DNA of 64,000 nucleotides from Amylostereum areolatum (GCA_012932865.1 SAXG01000074.1:62001-126000), one strand, 5' to 3'; positions 1-15,400 are shown, counted from the first letter of the stretch. Notes: generated by a model not told the origin, from the sequence alone. A program made the numbers and translations.

Positions 1-3000
1 ATCCGTAACAACGCTGGCGTCGACGAGAAGTTCTGGACAGAATACCTCGAGAACGTCCACCCTACCGTACTCGGCTCGGTCACCGACATGCACTCCGTGG
101 CGCGCGACATCAAGCTTGACCTCCGCTTGGCGGCGTCCGATCATGGTATAACCGCCGGCGCCGCTATCTATACGGCGTGGGCGCTCGTCCTCAGTAGGCA
201 TATCAATTCGGAGGATATTGTCTTCGCCACCACCCTCTCCGGTCGTGATCGCGCGGTCGTCGACGTTCAGACGTTGGATGGGCCAACCCTCACCACGGTC
301 CCTCAGCGTGTGAAGCTCTCGTCCACGAACACTTTCCTCGAACTTGTCACATCGGTCCAGGACGGGCTTTGGAACATGTCGAAGCACGCCCAGTACGGTA
401 TGCGAGGCGCGCTCTGGGCAGCACACCACGGCAGCGGCAAGCTTTTCGACACCTTGGTAAATCTCCTCACTCCGGATGCCCAAGATGCCAACGTGAACGC
501 GGTCTTCATACCTTACGGCACGAAGAGCGTCTGGTCGAGCGAGTTCCAGACCTTGGAGATTCAGGAACTGGCTACGCGCGATGGCTTCCATGTCTCGCTC
601 AACTCTGGACTCGAGCCCCACCGTGCGGAGTTCATTCTTGACCAGTTCGCCATCGCATTAGAGGCGATCTCCACCAATCCCACTGCGGTCATACAGGACG
701 TTCGCTTTACCAGCCAGCGCGAGATCGACTTCTTGCACAACCTCTGCCCTCAGACAGTGTTCCCCGCTCCCGCCTTCCTCCACGCCCAATTTGAATCCAT
801 CGCCCAGACGACTCCCGACCGCCTCGCCATCCAATGGCTGGACGAGGAGTTCGTCAGCTATGGCGAGCTGGACAAACGCGCGAACCGCATCGCTCATTAT
901 CTCAAGCAATTCATCGCGCCCGGGGACATCGTCGCACTCCTCATGGACAAGTCATCGACGATGATTGCAACGTTGTTGGCCGTCATGAAGGCAGGCGGTG
1001 CATACGTTCCCCTTTCGCCAGACAACCCCAGTGACAGGAACAACTTTATCATCGAGGACGTTCGGTCCAAGCTCCTCCTCACGGAGGTCCATCACGGATT
1101 CGAGATTACTGGTTCCGCTCGCGCCGTCTTCGTAGACGAGCTCGACACCTCATCTTTCCCTGATACTGCCCCCGTCATTGTTGAACATGCCACATCCCAT
1201 CCTGCCTACGTGATCTACACGTCGGGTTCAACGGGCTTACCCAAAGGTGTTGTCATGCCTCACGCTCCCGCGGCGGCGGCCGTGTGGTCGATGCTGGCAG
1301 CGGAGAAGAGGTTCCAGGGCGAGTGGCGCACACTCCAATTCGCCAACTACGTCTTCGACGCTAGCGTGGAGGACATATTCAACACGCTCTCGTCGGGTGG
1401 CTGTTTGTGCATGGCGCCGACGGCGATGATGCTCAGCGACCTTGCTAGTGTCATGACCCAGATGCGCATCAGACAAGCAATCTTGACGCCGACCGTGGCG
1501 CGCCTAATGAAGCCGGAGCAGGTCAGTCGAATGTTTTCTTCAGGCGGTACGCATTCTAACCAGGGTATCTATCTAGGTGCCTACTCTCTCGCGTTTGATC
1601 CTTGGTGGAGAGCCCATGACGTCTGATCTCATCGCTGAGTGGACCAAGAACACGACGCTGCTGAACGTCTACGGCCCCACGGAGACGGCGATGGTCATTT
1701 CAGCCAAGGAGCTCTCCCCAGGCGTCGACTCCAAGAACATCGGCCGTCCCTTCCCCACCGCATCCGCCTATATCTTGCGCGCCGACAATACGGAGCTTGT
1801 TCCCTACGGGGCCGTCGGTGAACTCTGCTTCGGTGGCTCTCAGCTGTCGGCTGGGTACCATAACCGTACAGACCTCACCGACAAAGCATACATCGACTTC
1901 CACGGGCAACGCATCTACCGCACCGGCGACCTTGCGCGTTGGCTCCCGAGCGGCGAAATCGAGTGCCTCGGGCGGAAGGACAACCAAGTGAAGATAAACG
2001 GACACCGCGTTGAGCTTCCAGAGATTGAGAACGCCATCATCAAGACGGGCAGGGTCATCGAGTCTACTGTCGTCGTCGCCAACTTTAATGGCAAGCCCCA
2101 GCTTGTTGCCTTGTGTGTCTTCGAGTCGAGCTCGCAGGAGGGTTTCCTGGACCCCGATCTATTCCGCGCCGCGGTCATGGCGGTCAAAGACAGCCTCACC
2201 TCGCTCACCCCGTACATGATTCCCAAGTTCTGGATCCCGATGGGCAGTTTCCCCAAACTCCCTTCAAGGAAGACGGACCGCAAGACGCTGCTTGCGATGG
2301 TCCAAAAGCTTGAGTCTTCTGACCTTGCCAAATTCGCGCCTGGCTCTGCCTCGCAAGAAGCGGTCGTACCCATTGAGACGCCCGAGGAGGAGATCCTTCA
2401 AAGGTTGTGGGCCGGACAATTCGATCTCGAGCCCCAGGCTCTGGGTCGTAACTCCAACTTCATGTCTCTCGGCGCCGACTCTATCTCCGCGATCAAGCTC
2501 GTCGGGCAGTGCCGCCGCGAGGGCTACAAACTCGAGGTCAGCCAGGTCCTGGACAACCTCGTTCTTTCGGCCATGGCGTCGTGCATGCGCAAGATGGAGT
2601 CAGATTCGGGTGCACAAGTCCAGTTCATCGCCAACGAATCCGCGTACGCTTTGATGGAGGAGAGAGGTCTCTCGCGCGACGCTATCGCCAACGTCATCCC
2701 TTCCCCGCCCGGACAAGCTGAATTCCTTCGTCAAGGCCGCCGCGACACCCAGTTCTGGAACCTAATGACTGTTCGCCCACTCCCCGCTGAAGTTGACCTC
2801 GACCAGTGGCTGAAGGTCACGGAAGAACTCACCCGTCGCAATGGCATCCTCCGCTCGACCTTCATCGAGACTCCCGAGCACGGCTGGCTCCAGGTGGAAC
2901 TCAAGGATACTGCCTTGTCCTGGGAGGTGGTCGATACCACTGTCGAGGACAAGCAGGCCGTTATCGATGAGGCATGGAGCGAGCGGTTCGAGTTCGGGAA

Positions 3001-3922
3001 ACCATTCATCTTCTACAAACTCCTTCGCTTCCCTGACGGCAGCCGCGAACTTCTCATGAAGCTTGACCACGCCTTGTACGATGGCCAACTCCTCCGCGTT
3101 TTCGACGCCCAGTTCCAGGCGATATCCCGCGGCGAGGAGCCCTTTGCGGCGGCCACCAGCTTTGAGGACCTTGCGCTCTCGGTGTGGAGCACGCCCAAAG
3201 CTCCCGCCCTTGCCTTCTGGACAGAGTTGCTATCCGGGTGTGCGTTCGTGTACCCCCAGGTCCAGACGCCCAAGATCACTGCCGCCAAAAGCAAGCCAGC
3301 CAACATGTCCCTCGACGTCCTCGCGAAAACGTACTCCGTCACCGTCCCGATCATATTCCAGACCGCATTCCAGCTCTGGATGGCGAAGAAGACGGGCAAG
3401 AGCGACATCCTGTTCGACCTGCTCGTCGCCGGGCGGAACGTCAACGGACTCGAGGACGCGGACCGTATCAACGGCACTTGCGCCAACTTCCTGCCCTTCC
3501 GCTCGCGGTTCGAGGGCGTGGACGCGCTGGGCGAGTACATGAAGGCGACGCAGTCGCTCTTCTGGAAGACGGGCGAGAACGCGGTCGTCGGGCTGGACGA
3601 GATATACGGAGCGTTGGGCGTCGAGCGTGGGCCGCGCACCTCACGCGCGCTGTTCCTTTACCAGCCATTCGAGCCAGCCAAGGGCGGGCCCGTGAACCAC
3701 AACCGGTGGTTGGTGATGGCTCTCAGCCAGGTGCGCATGTTCCAACCGTACGCGATCGTCACCGAGGTGTTCAAGACGCGCGACGGGCATATGCTGAGGG
3801 TGTACTACGATGCGGAGGCGATCTCGGAACAGGAGGCGGAGAGCTTTGTCGAGGAGATTTGGGAGGTGCTCGATGGCATGGTGAACGCGCCCGGAGCGAC
3901 GGTGGCGGATCTTTTGGTTTGA
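1..3922 (+). CDS. Nonribosomal peptide synthetase, 3' part (partial C-A-T-C)
   Basis: The reading frame is open from base 1, so the gene starts upstream. Exons 1..1521 and 1577..3922 are joined by a 55-nt intron (gtcagt...ctag), giving 1288 visible residues. In order: the C-terminal half of a condensation domain (about 1-230); an adenylation domain (about 250-720) with core motifs YTSGSTGLPKG, VYGPTETAM, YRTGDLARW and GRKDNQVKINGHR; a carrier domain with LGADSIS, whose Ser takes the phosphopantetheine arm (about 805); and a final condensation domain with DHALYDG (about 1003). The protein ends in that domain without a thioesterase, as fungal NRPSs that cyclise or release with a terminal C domain do. 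An eye alignment of the A-domain pocket gives roughly D-A-E-I-I-G-V-M, which does not reveal the substrate. Siderophore or another small peptide is possible. The enzyme class is certain, the product unknown. Confidence 0.93.
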
Positions 3923-4900
3923 GAGTGTCTCTGACTGCTAAATACGATAGACGTGTGTATGCCTTGCTATGGCTTGTAATTTCCGTGGGGTGTTCCCCGT
4001 GTACGATATTAAAGTATGTAGAATGTTACGTCGAGTGGTTACCACAATAATAATGTTTTTCCTGTTGTCCTCTGTTCAGCTTTGATGAACTTACGTCTGG
4101 TTGCTTATTATAAGAACTGCATCCAAGGGAACATATGCCTTTTCCCGCCTTGTCTTCAAGTTACAGTCGCAATTTGCCAACGAAGTTAGTGTCACGTGAC
4201 CCGCGGCGTTGCACACTCCTGACCACTTCTCCCAATACGTTGTCGAAGTATTGTGTAGCAATTGAAGAGGGGATGTTAAAGAAATTTCCGTGGGCATGGT
4301 GTGGGGCGAGTTGAAGGAAAACGCAACTCTGTTCCGCAAAGGTAGGTCGTCCGTCTAAGTAGGTCTACTGCGCCGCCTCCGCCTTCTGTTTCGAAAGAAC
4401 CTTCATTCGGCGGACATAACTGTGCATGGAGTCGTGAGACTTGAGGAAAGGAAAATGCACGAGATGCAGGCGGTGGTGGCAAGACGTACTCATCGTACTG
4501 ACACCTACGCACACGAAACCATTAACCGTCCGGACACGCATGAGACAGACTGATTACGCACTTCTCATATGCATGGCGCTCATTCTCGCACTCCCAAGGC
4601 ATATACAGCTTCTCCTTCCTGCACACATTGAGTGGTAGTAACATTCTGTCCGTCGTTGTTCATGTCCGAAGGTTCAGAGTGTGAGGAAAGGAAAGGGACA
4701 AAGGAATGGAGCACGCACGCAGAACATTGGTCTCTCCATGAGATTGGTACTTTGTGCGCCTTGAGCTCTTCTTGTGAGGCGGTGGTAGAGGCGGCCATCG
4801 TTCGACGTCGTTTGTGTCGGTGAGCACGAGCGGTCGCGCACTGTCCACCTCGGGGTCTTCCGGGACACGTGGGACTTCGAATGTTGTTCGAATGGTCGTA
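3923..4900. other. Intergenic, no gene seen
   Basis: About 980 bases between the NRPS stop and the first transposon copy. Open frames on both strands are short, lack family resemblance and do not extend across plausible splice sites. It presumably holds the NRPS 3' UTR and unrelated intergenic DNA. Confidence 0.5.
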
Positions 4901-6091
4901 TACACCACCAGCAGATCCTTCAGCTTCATTCCGATATCATGCCCCTGAGTGTGATGCTAGCGTGACACCGGATGGAATCCAAAAATGTCATGCTGATATC
5001 AGACTCAACGGGCTCCCTTGGGTCGGAAGCTGAGTTCCTTCGGATTCAATCCAATTATCTTACTAAGCTCGTCAAGGAGCAATCGGCGGGATGCTGGCTC
5101 AAATCATGCTTATCGCAATCTTATCATCCCAATGTGGAAGCAAACAAAGCATCGTAATATATATATCATTCCGAGAACTACCATACAAAGTACATGGGGG
5201 GTGTTACAGGATGTCTACGGGTCCAAAAGGAGGAATGAAAAATGAATTAGAGTGTGTTACCTGGCATGCCAGCAAAACGGGATTGAGATAACCTAGCAAG
5301 TGCCAGCGAGCAAAAACCAGAGACCCAGGGGGACCGAGAGCGAGGAGCGAGACGACAACCACAGGCCAAGACTGAAAGCAAAGACCGAGACCGCGAGTAG
5401 AGACCAAGAACACGAGGAAAGACCGAGAGCAAAGCCCATAAGTGCGAAAGAGCCCTCGGCAACAAGAGATCCCCAGGGGTACTAGTAGGGCCTATGCATG
5501 AGTGGCGTGGTGAGACAGACGAGCAGGAAGTGAGAGATACTAACACGCACCCAGGCTGTTGTCTCAATGCTACTCATGCTCATGAGAGAGCGGGCTGGAG
5601 ACCTCGACATTGATGTGAGCGAAGGGGAAAGGGTGGGGTGGTCAAAGCCCACTCTTTGAGGAGATTCCGATATGTGATTCCGGTCTCGAAATCAGCTATA
5701 CCGGGGTCTCCAGTGGTAGATGAGATGCTGTGGCCAGGTGGAGGGAGTTGACGTTGAGCGGTGGAGGTGGTGAGAGGAAACAAGAACGACACCGCGCGAC
5801 GACGAAAATTGACATTGCTTACATAATCGACTTCAGACTCATCGCGCGGGGACTCCGTTCTTTCCACTTCTTACAAATGCCAGTGAAATGGGCTTGAAAC
5901 CGACGGACCAGCTTGTGCTCACGCTGACTTTGGCGTGGAATTGGCTTACACTGACGGAAAAGCGGGATGGAACTCGAATCAGGGGTTTAGATTCAAGCTG
6001 ACGTGAAGCCAGCGTGAACCTCCGGTCACGCCATTCGACTCACCCCAACTGGCCATCATAGATTGATGCTGAGGCAACTGCTGGTGGTGTA
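4901..6091. mobile_element. Non-autonomous TIR transposon, copy 1 (TA-flanked)
   Basis: A 1191-bp segment, including one TA at each edge, repeated at 11146..12336 in the same orientation with one base change noticed. The ends are inverted repeats: TACACCACCAGCAG on the left and its reverse complement CTGCTGGTGGTGTA on the right, with imperfect pairing for about 15 more bases (shared CAGC.TCA). Flanks outside the TA are unrelated in the two copies, so TA is the likely target duplication, as for Tc1/mariner-type elements. No transposase or other coding frame is recognisable inside, so it must be mobilised in trans. At this length it is large for a MITE. Confidence 0.88.
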
Positions 6092-7006
6092 CATAATAAA
6101 GCATCCTTCAAAAAAATGAAGCCGTGGGAACCCATCGGAGCTATGACTCTGATAGCGTCGGTCTTCCCCTCAAGTTCACAAATCGATCGCTTCCCCAAAG
6201 TTTGTGGTTACATGGAAATCTAACAACTCTTGACTAGCTTGACTCTTGAGAACGCTCTGACTGGAAGCTTAGCTTTAGCTTTTGCAACGCATTTCCATCC
6301 CTCTACTCTTTCAAGTTTCAACTGACTCGGACTTCGAGATCGATGAAGTCCAAGGCTGGTGCGCAGCTTTCTTCGTCTCGGATACCCACCTTTTGCCCGC
6401 TTGGTACTCGCTATCTTGAGCGTTAGTTGCGAAGAGACGTGTGGTGCAATGGCCTTGGCATATTCACAGGAGAAGGGAATCTGGTTCATAGGGCTGCGCC
6501 TCAGGCCTACGCGTTTCGTCAAGGCTCAAGGAGGAAACATGCACCGGTGTTGCTCTTGGATGATTGCACAGGACGCTGCGCTTCGTATGACTGGCCGTAT
6601 ACGCTGACAATGTGGTGCCATTTTCCTGAGCGTTGAACGCGTTGAACATCAGTGCCAGGCCTGAAGACAAACGTCGCAATCCCCGGCCTTTCAACCTTCG
6701 CGTTGAGTTGGTGAATTTCAATGTCTTCCACCTCCACTGACGCTCTTCTCACACTATATCAGAACCCTGTTTCACATGCACCCTTCTTCTATGAGATATC
6801 TAGTTATTGCATGCCCTCAAGACCTGTGGCTGTTGGACTGACCTCGGAGATAAGTCTCGGCAGGCGCTCGGCGAAGCGATATGGCGCTGGTCTTAAAGTT
6901 GCTGCTGTTCGTATAAATACTTCCCTTAACCCGACCTCTCTTTCATCTGCACCCCCACCACCCCTCATTATCCTCTAGCTCATATTTCAAACCTTTTTGC
7001 GTCAAC
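6092..7006. other. Upstream region of actin paralogue
   Basis: No credible gene. The last 100 bases hold a TATA element and a pyrimidine-rich leader before the actin start, so this stretch mainly represents the promoter side of that gene. Confidence 0.5.
6912..6919 (+). promoter_or_regulatory. TATA box of actin paralogue
   Basis: TATAAATA lies 88 bases before the ATG at 7007. It is followed by a CT-rich stretch (tttcatctgcacccccacc) of the kind found at fungal transcription starts. Confidence 0.6.
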
Positions 7007-8584
<1,578 letters not shown>

Positions 8585-8912
8585 TGGGCGTCAAAGCCTG
8601 AGGTGTATATATCTTGGCAGTGTACTTGCGACGAGTTGGACTTGTGAATTGTACGACGTGCTCTGTATACTACTGGATTTACCAATACTAGTATACATGG
8701 GTTGCACACTACGGGTGGATGGTCGACGTCTTATGCGAAAGAAATCAATCGAATTGGCTTTGAAACTTGGTTGGGTCAGGTTGAATCCGAGTGTAATCTT
8801 GAAGGTGAGCTTCAAACAGCGAAGTTCCCACGCCTTCAGAGATCTGCCTCGCCCGTGAAGCAAACGCGTTTCTCTCCGCCCATCACCCTCCTCCTCCTTC
8901 CCATCCCTCACC

Positions 8913-10919
8913 ATGTCTATGAACATCTTCGGCGACGAGGTACGTGTCTATAATCGCATTCCGTTTCATCTGACTCTCATCAACCCCACAGGCAACAGAG
9001 GAAAAGGCAGAGAACGCGCGTCTCTCCTCCTTCGTCGGCGCGCTCGCCCTGGGCGACCTCGTCAAATCGACGCTCGGGCCCAAGGGCATGAACAAAATCC
9101 TGCAATCCATGTCCTCCGGCGACATCAACGTGACGAACGACGGCGCGACGATCCTCAAGGCGATCCAGCTCGACAACGCCGCGGCCAAGATCCTCGTCAA
9201 CATCTCCAAGGTGCAGGACGACGAGGTCGGCGATGGGACGACGACCGTGACCGTGCTCGCGGCGGAGCTCTTGCGCGAGGCGGAGAAGCTCATCGCGATG
9301 AAGATCCATCCGCAGACGATCGTGGAAGGGTACAGAATAGCGAGCGCGGCCGCGCTGCAGGCTCTGGAGGGCGCGACAGAAAACCACGGGTGCGTCGCTG
9401 TTCTCGTTGTAACGATGGTTATGTCGCTGAGCACGGCCGTACAGATCCGATCCAGCAACATTCCGGAATGACCTGATGAACATCGCGCGAACGACGTTGT
9501 CGTCCAAGGTGCTCTCCCAGGACAAGGACTACTTTGCAAATTTGGCCGTCGATGCTGTTCTTCGGCTGAAGGTGCGTCCATACATATAAACGAACTACCT
9601 TATACTCACCAAATGTCCAGGGCTCGACGGATCTGGAACATATCCAGATCATCAAAAAAGCCGGGGGCAAGCTCACAGACTCGTATCTGGACGAAGGTGC
9701 GTCTTTTGTCCCAACAATAGTTATGGTTCGAAGCTCAGCTTGTTGCATGCAGGCTTCATCCTCGACAAATCAATCGGCGTGGGTAGCCCAAAGCGCCTGG
9801 AGAACGCCAAGATCCTCATCGCGAACACCTGTTTGTTGCCTTATCTTTCCCTTTCGATATGTGCTCAGTGTCGTTGCAGCCATGGATACGGACAAGATCA
9901 AAATCTTCGGTGCTCGTGTCAAGGTGGACGGTACAGGAAAACTCGCGGAGCTGGAGCGCGCCGAGCGGGTAAGGCTTCCGCGTGTCCTCTGCCGCAACCT
10001 CCTCACGCATACACATCCACTGGCAGGAAAAAATGAAGGCCAAGGTCGAAGCCATCGCCTCGCACGGCATCAACGTCTTCGTGAACCGGCAGCTGGTTTA
10101 CAACTACCCCGAATCGCTCCTGACCGAGAAGGGCATCATGGTCATCGAGCACGCGGACTTCGAGGGCGTCGAGCGGCTATCGCTCGTTACGGGGGGCGAG
10201 ATCGCGAGTACGTTCGAGCGGCCAGACCTCGTTCAGCTGGGCAAGTGCGATCTGATTGAGGAGGTCATGATCGGCGAGGACAAGGTGCGCGCCCCCTGGA
10301 ACAATACATCCAGCACACACTCATGTATCCCCCCTCGTAGCTTATCAAGTTCTCTGGAGTGGCCGCGGGCGAAGCTTGCACGGTGGTGCTTCGCGGGTCG
10401 ACGAACCAGATGATCGACGAGGCGGACCGGTCACTGCACGACGCGCTCTCCGTCCTCTCGCAGACGGTCAAGGAGACACGGGTGGTTCTGGGCGGCGGGT
10501 GCTCGGAGATGCTGATGAGCGTCGCGGTGGAGGAGAAGGCGAAGACGGTGAAGGGGAAGAAGGCGATCGCGGCGGAGGCATTCGCGCGCGCGCTGCGCCA
10601 GATCCCGACCATCCTCGCGGACAACGCCGGGTTCGATTCGTCGGACTTGGTCGCGCAGCTACGGGCGGCGCACTACGAGGGCAAGGCTGAGTCGGGGCTG
10701 AACATGGACGAAGGCAGCATCGCGTCGATGAAGACCCTGGGCGTTACCGAGAGCTACAAACTGAAGCGACAGGTGGTTCTGAGTGCGAGCGAAGCGGCGG
10801 AGATGATCATTCGGTAGGCACCTTCCTTTTCTCCTGGTCGCAATTGTATGCTCACATGTTTTCTCTGCAGCGTCGACGATATCTTGCGGGCGTCTCCCCG
10901 GAGGCGCGAGGGAGCATAG
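8913..10919 (+). CDS. cct2: T-complex chaperonin CCT subunit beta
   Basis: Nine exons: 8913..8939, 8992..9389, 9445..9571, 9621..9696, 9753..9830, 9880..9968, 10027..10284, 10341..10813, 10871..10919; 524 residues, normal for this subunit. It is one of eight different subunits of the cytosolic TRiC/CCT ring, which folds actin and tubulin by ATP-driven closure. Signatures: the N-terminal [19 protein letters not shown] and [12 protein letters not shown], the ATP-site [11 protein letters not shown], and [17 protein letters not shown] with LGGGCSEML in the C-terminal equatorial part. The ARLSSFVG...[12 protein letters not shown] pattern with [10 protein letters not shown] marks the beta rather than another subunit. 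The neighbour upstream is an actin, a CCT client, but head-to-tail adjacency does not by itself show co-regulation. Confidence 0.95.
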
Positions 10920-11145
10920 ACGAGAAGTATTATCCTAAGCACTGTAATCGAGTTCTATACATCATCATCACGCTTTTTCATCCCGTACACGCCTGAACGA
11001 TCTCCTCTGTTTCTATACGTTTCTTTTACTTACACTGCAAGCAGAGGCAAGCAGCCAGGGCCGCCCCAGCGCGGTGAGCTGGTGCCGTGGCTAGAGCCAA
11101 AAAAGAGAGATCAATCGCCCATTGAAACGAAAGCGCAGCCACTGC

Positions 11146-12336
11146 TACACCACCAGCAGATCCTTCAGCTTCATTCCGATATCATGCCCCTGAGTGTGAT
11201 GCTAGCGTGACACCGGATGGAATCCAAAAATGTCATGCTGATATCAGACTCAACGGGCTCCCTTGGGTCGGAAGCTGAGTTCCTTCGGATTCAATCCAAT
11301 TATCTTACTAAGCTCGTCAAGGAGCAATCGGCGGGATGCTGGCTCAAATCATGCTTATCGCAATCTTATCATCCCAATGTGGAAGCAAACAAAGCATCGT
11401 AATATATATATCATTCCGAGAACTACCATACAAAGTACATGGGGGGTGTTACAGGATGTCTACGGGTCCAAAAGGAGGAATGAAAAATGAATTAGAGTGT
11501 GTTACCTGGCATGCCAGCAAAACGGGATTGAGATAACCTAGCAAGTGCCAGCGAGCAAAAACCAGAGACCCAGGGGGACCGAGAGCGAGGAGCGAGACGA
11601 CAACCACAGGCCAAGACTGCAAGCAAAGACCGAGACCGCGAGTAGAGACCAAGAACACGAGGAAAGACCGAGAGCAAAGCCCATAAGTGCGAAAGAGCCC
11701 TCGGCAACAAGAGATCCCCAGGGGTACTAGTAGGGCCTATGCATGAGTGGCGTGGTGAGACAGACGAGCAGGAAGTGAGAGATACTAACACGCACCCAGG
11801 CTGTTGTCTCAATGCTACTCATGCTCATGAGAGAGCGGGCTGGAGACCTCGACATTGATGTGAGCGAAGGGGAAAGGGTGGGGTGGTCAAAGCCCACTCT
11901 TTGAGGAGATTCCGATATGTGATTCCGGTCTCGAAATCAGCTATACCGGGGTCTCCAGTGGTAGATGAGATGCTGTGGCCAGGTGGAGGGAGTTGACGTT
12001 GAGCGGTGGAGGTGGTGAGAGGAAACAAGAACGACACCGCGCGACGACGAAAATTGACATTGCTTACATAATCGACTTCAGACTCATCGCGCGGGGACTC
12101 CGTTCTTTCCACTTCTTACAAATGCCAGTGAAATGGGCTTGAAACCGACGGACCAGCTTGTGCTCACGCTGACTTTGGCGTGGAATTGGCTTACACTGAC
12201 GGAAAAGCGGGATGGAACTCGAATCAGGGGTTTAGATTCAAGCTGACGTGAAGCCAGCGTGAACCTCCGGTCACGCCATTCGACTCACCCCAACTGGCCA
12301 TCATAGATTGATGCTGAGGCAACTGCTGGTGGTGTA
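11146..12336. mobile_element. Non-autonomous TIR transposon, copy 2 (TA-flanked)
   Basis: Same length and orientation as the copy at 4901..6091. The only difference noticed is an A-to-C change in the purine-rich interior near 11617 (aagactgC against aagactgA). The left flank is ...cactgc and the right flank gccaacg, unrelated to copy 1, with TA at both borders. It lies between the CCT gene and the mannosyltransferase gene, about 150 bases upstream of the latter's start, so it may have replaced part of that promoter. Confidence 0.88.
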
Positions 12337-12489
12337 GCCAACGCCGTCCGCGTCCCGACTCGAGCCCAACTTGGACCGTTACCGCCACCACCTTCGTCTC
12401 CACGTCACGGTACTTACATCCTCACCCTCCTTCTCTCTTTCTTTCCACCCTCATCTTTCCGGCCTTGAACGTTGAACGTCTCTCAATCT

Positions 12490-15400
12490 ATGGCAAGCGT
12501 CCGCGCGAGACGCCCTGCGTCACCGCCTCCGGGCTACGCGCATCCAGCACTTGCCCCCCGGTTTCCTCCAAAAGAAGGCCATCTCGACGCCGACGAACGT
12601 AGGAATGCGGCCTCAAGAGGATTCGGACCGTCACGAAAAACGGCGCACGCACCAGGAGGGCTCAACCTCACGTCGGGCGAGTGGAAGCTGCTCATAGTGA
12701 TCGTCCTCGTGGCCGCGGCCGTGCGCTTGTTTAGGATATCCCAGCCCAACAGCGTCGTGTACGTGCCCCGTTCTCATATCTACCGCCCCTTGGAAAGCTC
12801 ACGAAGAGCACAGTTTCGACGAAGTGCACTTTGGCAAGTTCGCGTCGCGGTACATCAAGACGCGCTACTTCGTGGACGTGCACCCGCCCTTGGCGAAACT
12901 GCTCATCACGCTCGCGGCGTTTTTGGGCGGATTCAATGGCCACTTTGACTTCCAGGACATTGGAAAGTGAGTCGTCGATGGCAGTTTCACGCCGCGCTTT
13001 TCGCTGACGGACGGTGGACAGGGTATACGAGGACACGCCGTACGTAGCGATGCGCATGCTCCCCGCCACGCTCGGGATCGCCACCGTCCCGCTCGCCTTC
13101 CTCACCCTGCGCGCGCTCGACTGCCGCACCACCACCGCTCTCCTGGCCTCTGTTCTCCTCATCTTCGAAAACGCCTTGATCACCCAGTCCCGCCACATTC
13201 TCCTCGACTCCCCCCTCATCTTCTTCACCGCCCTCACCGTTTTCCTCTGGACCGGATTCTGCAACGAGGACAAGCATCAACCGTTCACGGATGCGTGGTG
13301 GACCTGGCTGACACTCACTGGGCTCTCCCTCGGCGCCGTCGTCAGTTGCAAGTGGGTCGGCCTCTTCACGATCGCCACCGTCGGATTCGGCACCCTGCGC
13401 CAGCTGTGGTTGCTCCTCGGGGACATGCGCGTCCCGCCGAAGCTGTGGATCAAGCACTTTTGGGCGCGCGCGCTCTGCCTCATCGCGGTCCCCGTCCTTT
13501 TCTACATGACCATGTTCCAGATCCACTTTTTGATCTTGGAGAACTCGGGAGACGGGGACGGGTTCATGAGCGCGGAGTTCCAGCACACGCTCGGAGGCCA
13601 CCGCATGGAAGACACCTTCGCGGGTGGGCTCCTTTGCCCACATCTGACGTTCGCTCGTGCTCACTGTGTTCTTGTGCAGATGTCGCCATCGGCTCTCGAA
13701 TCACCCTCCGCCATGTCAACACTCAAGGAGGCTACCTCCACTCGCACTTGCATGACTATCCCGGCGGAAGCCACCGTACGTTTGCCGCGTTTCATCCCAC
13801 GACCGCGGCTGACCCTTTTGTTTGATTGTCTAGAGCAACAGATCACTCTGTACCCGCACATGGACGAGAACAACGACTGGCGAATTCTGAACGCGACGCA
13901 CAACGACCCGATGGAGGACTGGGATCAGCTGCCGGAGCTGCAGTACCTCGTCAACGGCGCGCGCATCAAACTTCGGCACATCACGACGGACAAGTGTCTG
14001 CACTCGCACGACTTCCGTCCACCGGTGTCCGAGGTCGACTTCCAGAACGAGGTGTCGGCGTACGGCTTCCCCGGCTTCATGGGCGACGCGAACGACGACT
14101 GGTTCGTCGAGATCGACAGCGGCGACCGCTCCGACTGGGTTTCGAGCAAGCGCGTGCGCACGCTCCGCACGCAGTTCCGGCTCAAGCATGTGCTCACGGG
14201 CTGCTACCTGTTCTCGCACAAGGTCAAGCTGCCCTCGTGGGGATTCGAGCAGCAGGAGGTGACGTGCAACAAGAACGCGGTCAAGGCGAACTCGCTGTGG
14301 ACGATCGAGACGAACACCCACCCGCACCGTGAGTGCTGCCAGCGTCTCTCGGCGTCCTCTGAATTCATGCTCTCTTTCTAGTTCCTGCGAACGCGCAAAA
14401 AGTCAACTACCGCAAGCCTGGCTTCCTGTCGAAGTTCTGGGAGCTGCAGCAAGTGATGTGGACCACGAACGCGGCCCTGACCGACCGACACACCTTCGAT
14501 TCGCGGCCGGACTCTTGGCCTCGTCTCCGTCGTGGCATTGTAAGACGCGCGTCCCCTCGATCGCATGCCCGATCCTAACCCTCGTCGCAGAACTTTTGGG
14601 TCAAGGACCACCGCCAAATCTACCTCGTCGGCAACCCGCTCGTGTGGTGGCTGAGCACCGCGGCCGTCGTGGCCTACTGCGGCATTCGCGGCCTCCTCAT
14701 CCTCCGCGCGAAACGCGGCTGCCGCGATTTCGAAAACAGTACGTCCTCTACGCGCGCCCGTCGTCCCCTGCCGGCGCACTCACCCTCGGTCCACAGCCAA
14801 AGTCGTGAAGTACGACGCGCTGTGCGGATTCCTGTTCAGCGGCTGGGCGCTGCACTACTTTCCGTTCTTCCTCATGCGCCGGCAGCTGTTCCTGCACCAC
14901 TACCTCCCCGCGCTCTACTTCGCGGTCCTGCTCCTGTGCGCCGTGTTCGACTTTTTGACGTCGACGCTCCGGCCGCGCGTGCGCCTGCAGATCGCCGCCG
15001 TCGTCGCCGTCGTCGCGATCTGGAACTTCTCCATCTTCAGCCCGCTCGCGTACGGGAGCCCGTGGACGCGCAAGGCGTGCCAGGACGCGCAGTGGCTCAA
15101 GACGTGGGACTTCAGCTGGTAAGCCTCCTCTCACCCGCGCCCGCGCCCCGCCCCATGCGCTCGTCGTCGCTGACCCTCGTTCGCAGCGTCGACTTCTTGG
15201 ACGCCTACTCGAGCTACGACTCGCTCATCAAGCCGACGCCGCAACAGTCCATGGTGCCCGTCGCCACCGTCGGCGGGGAGCGGGACGGCCGTCCGGCGAT
15301 CGTGGTCGAGGACGCGCTGGCGCAGGACCCGGACGAGCGCGCGCCTGCGCCGCCCGAGGAGACGTTCGTGGACATCCGGCAGGCGGAGCCCGGGCGCGAT

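Noticed and set aside
4972..5485. Short frames repeated in both copies of the TA-flanked element
   Set aside because: Identical in both copies only because the DNA is; no transposase motif, start context or length to suggest a protein.
12731..13664. Long minus-strand frames opposite the mannosyltransferase
   Set aside because: Antisense shadows of a well-supported coding gene.
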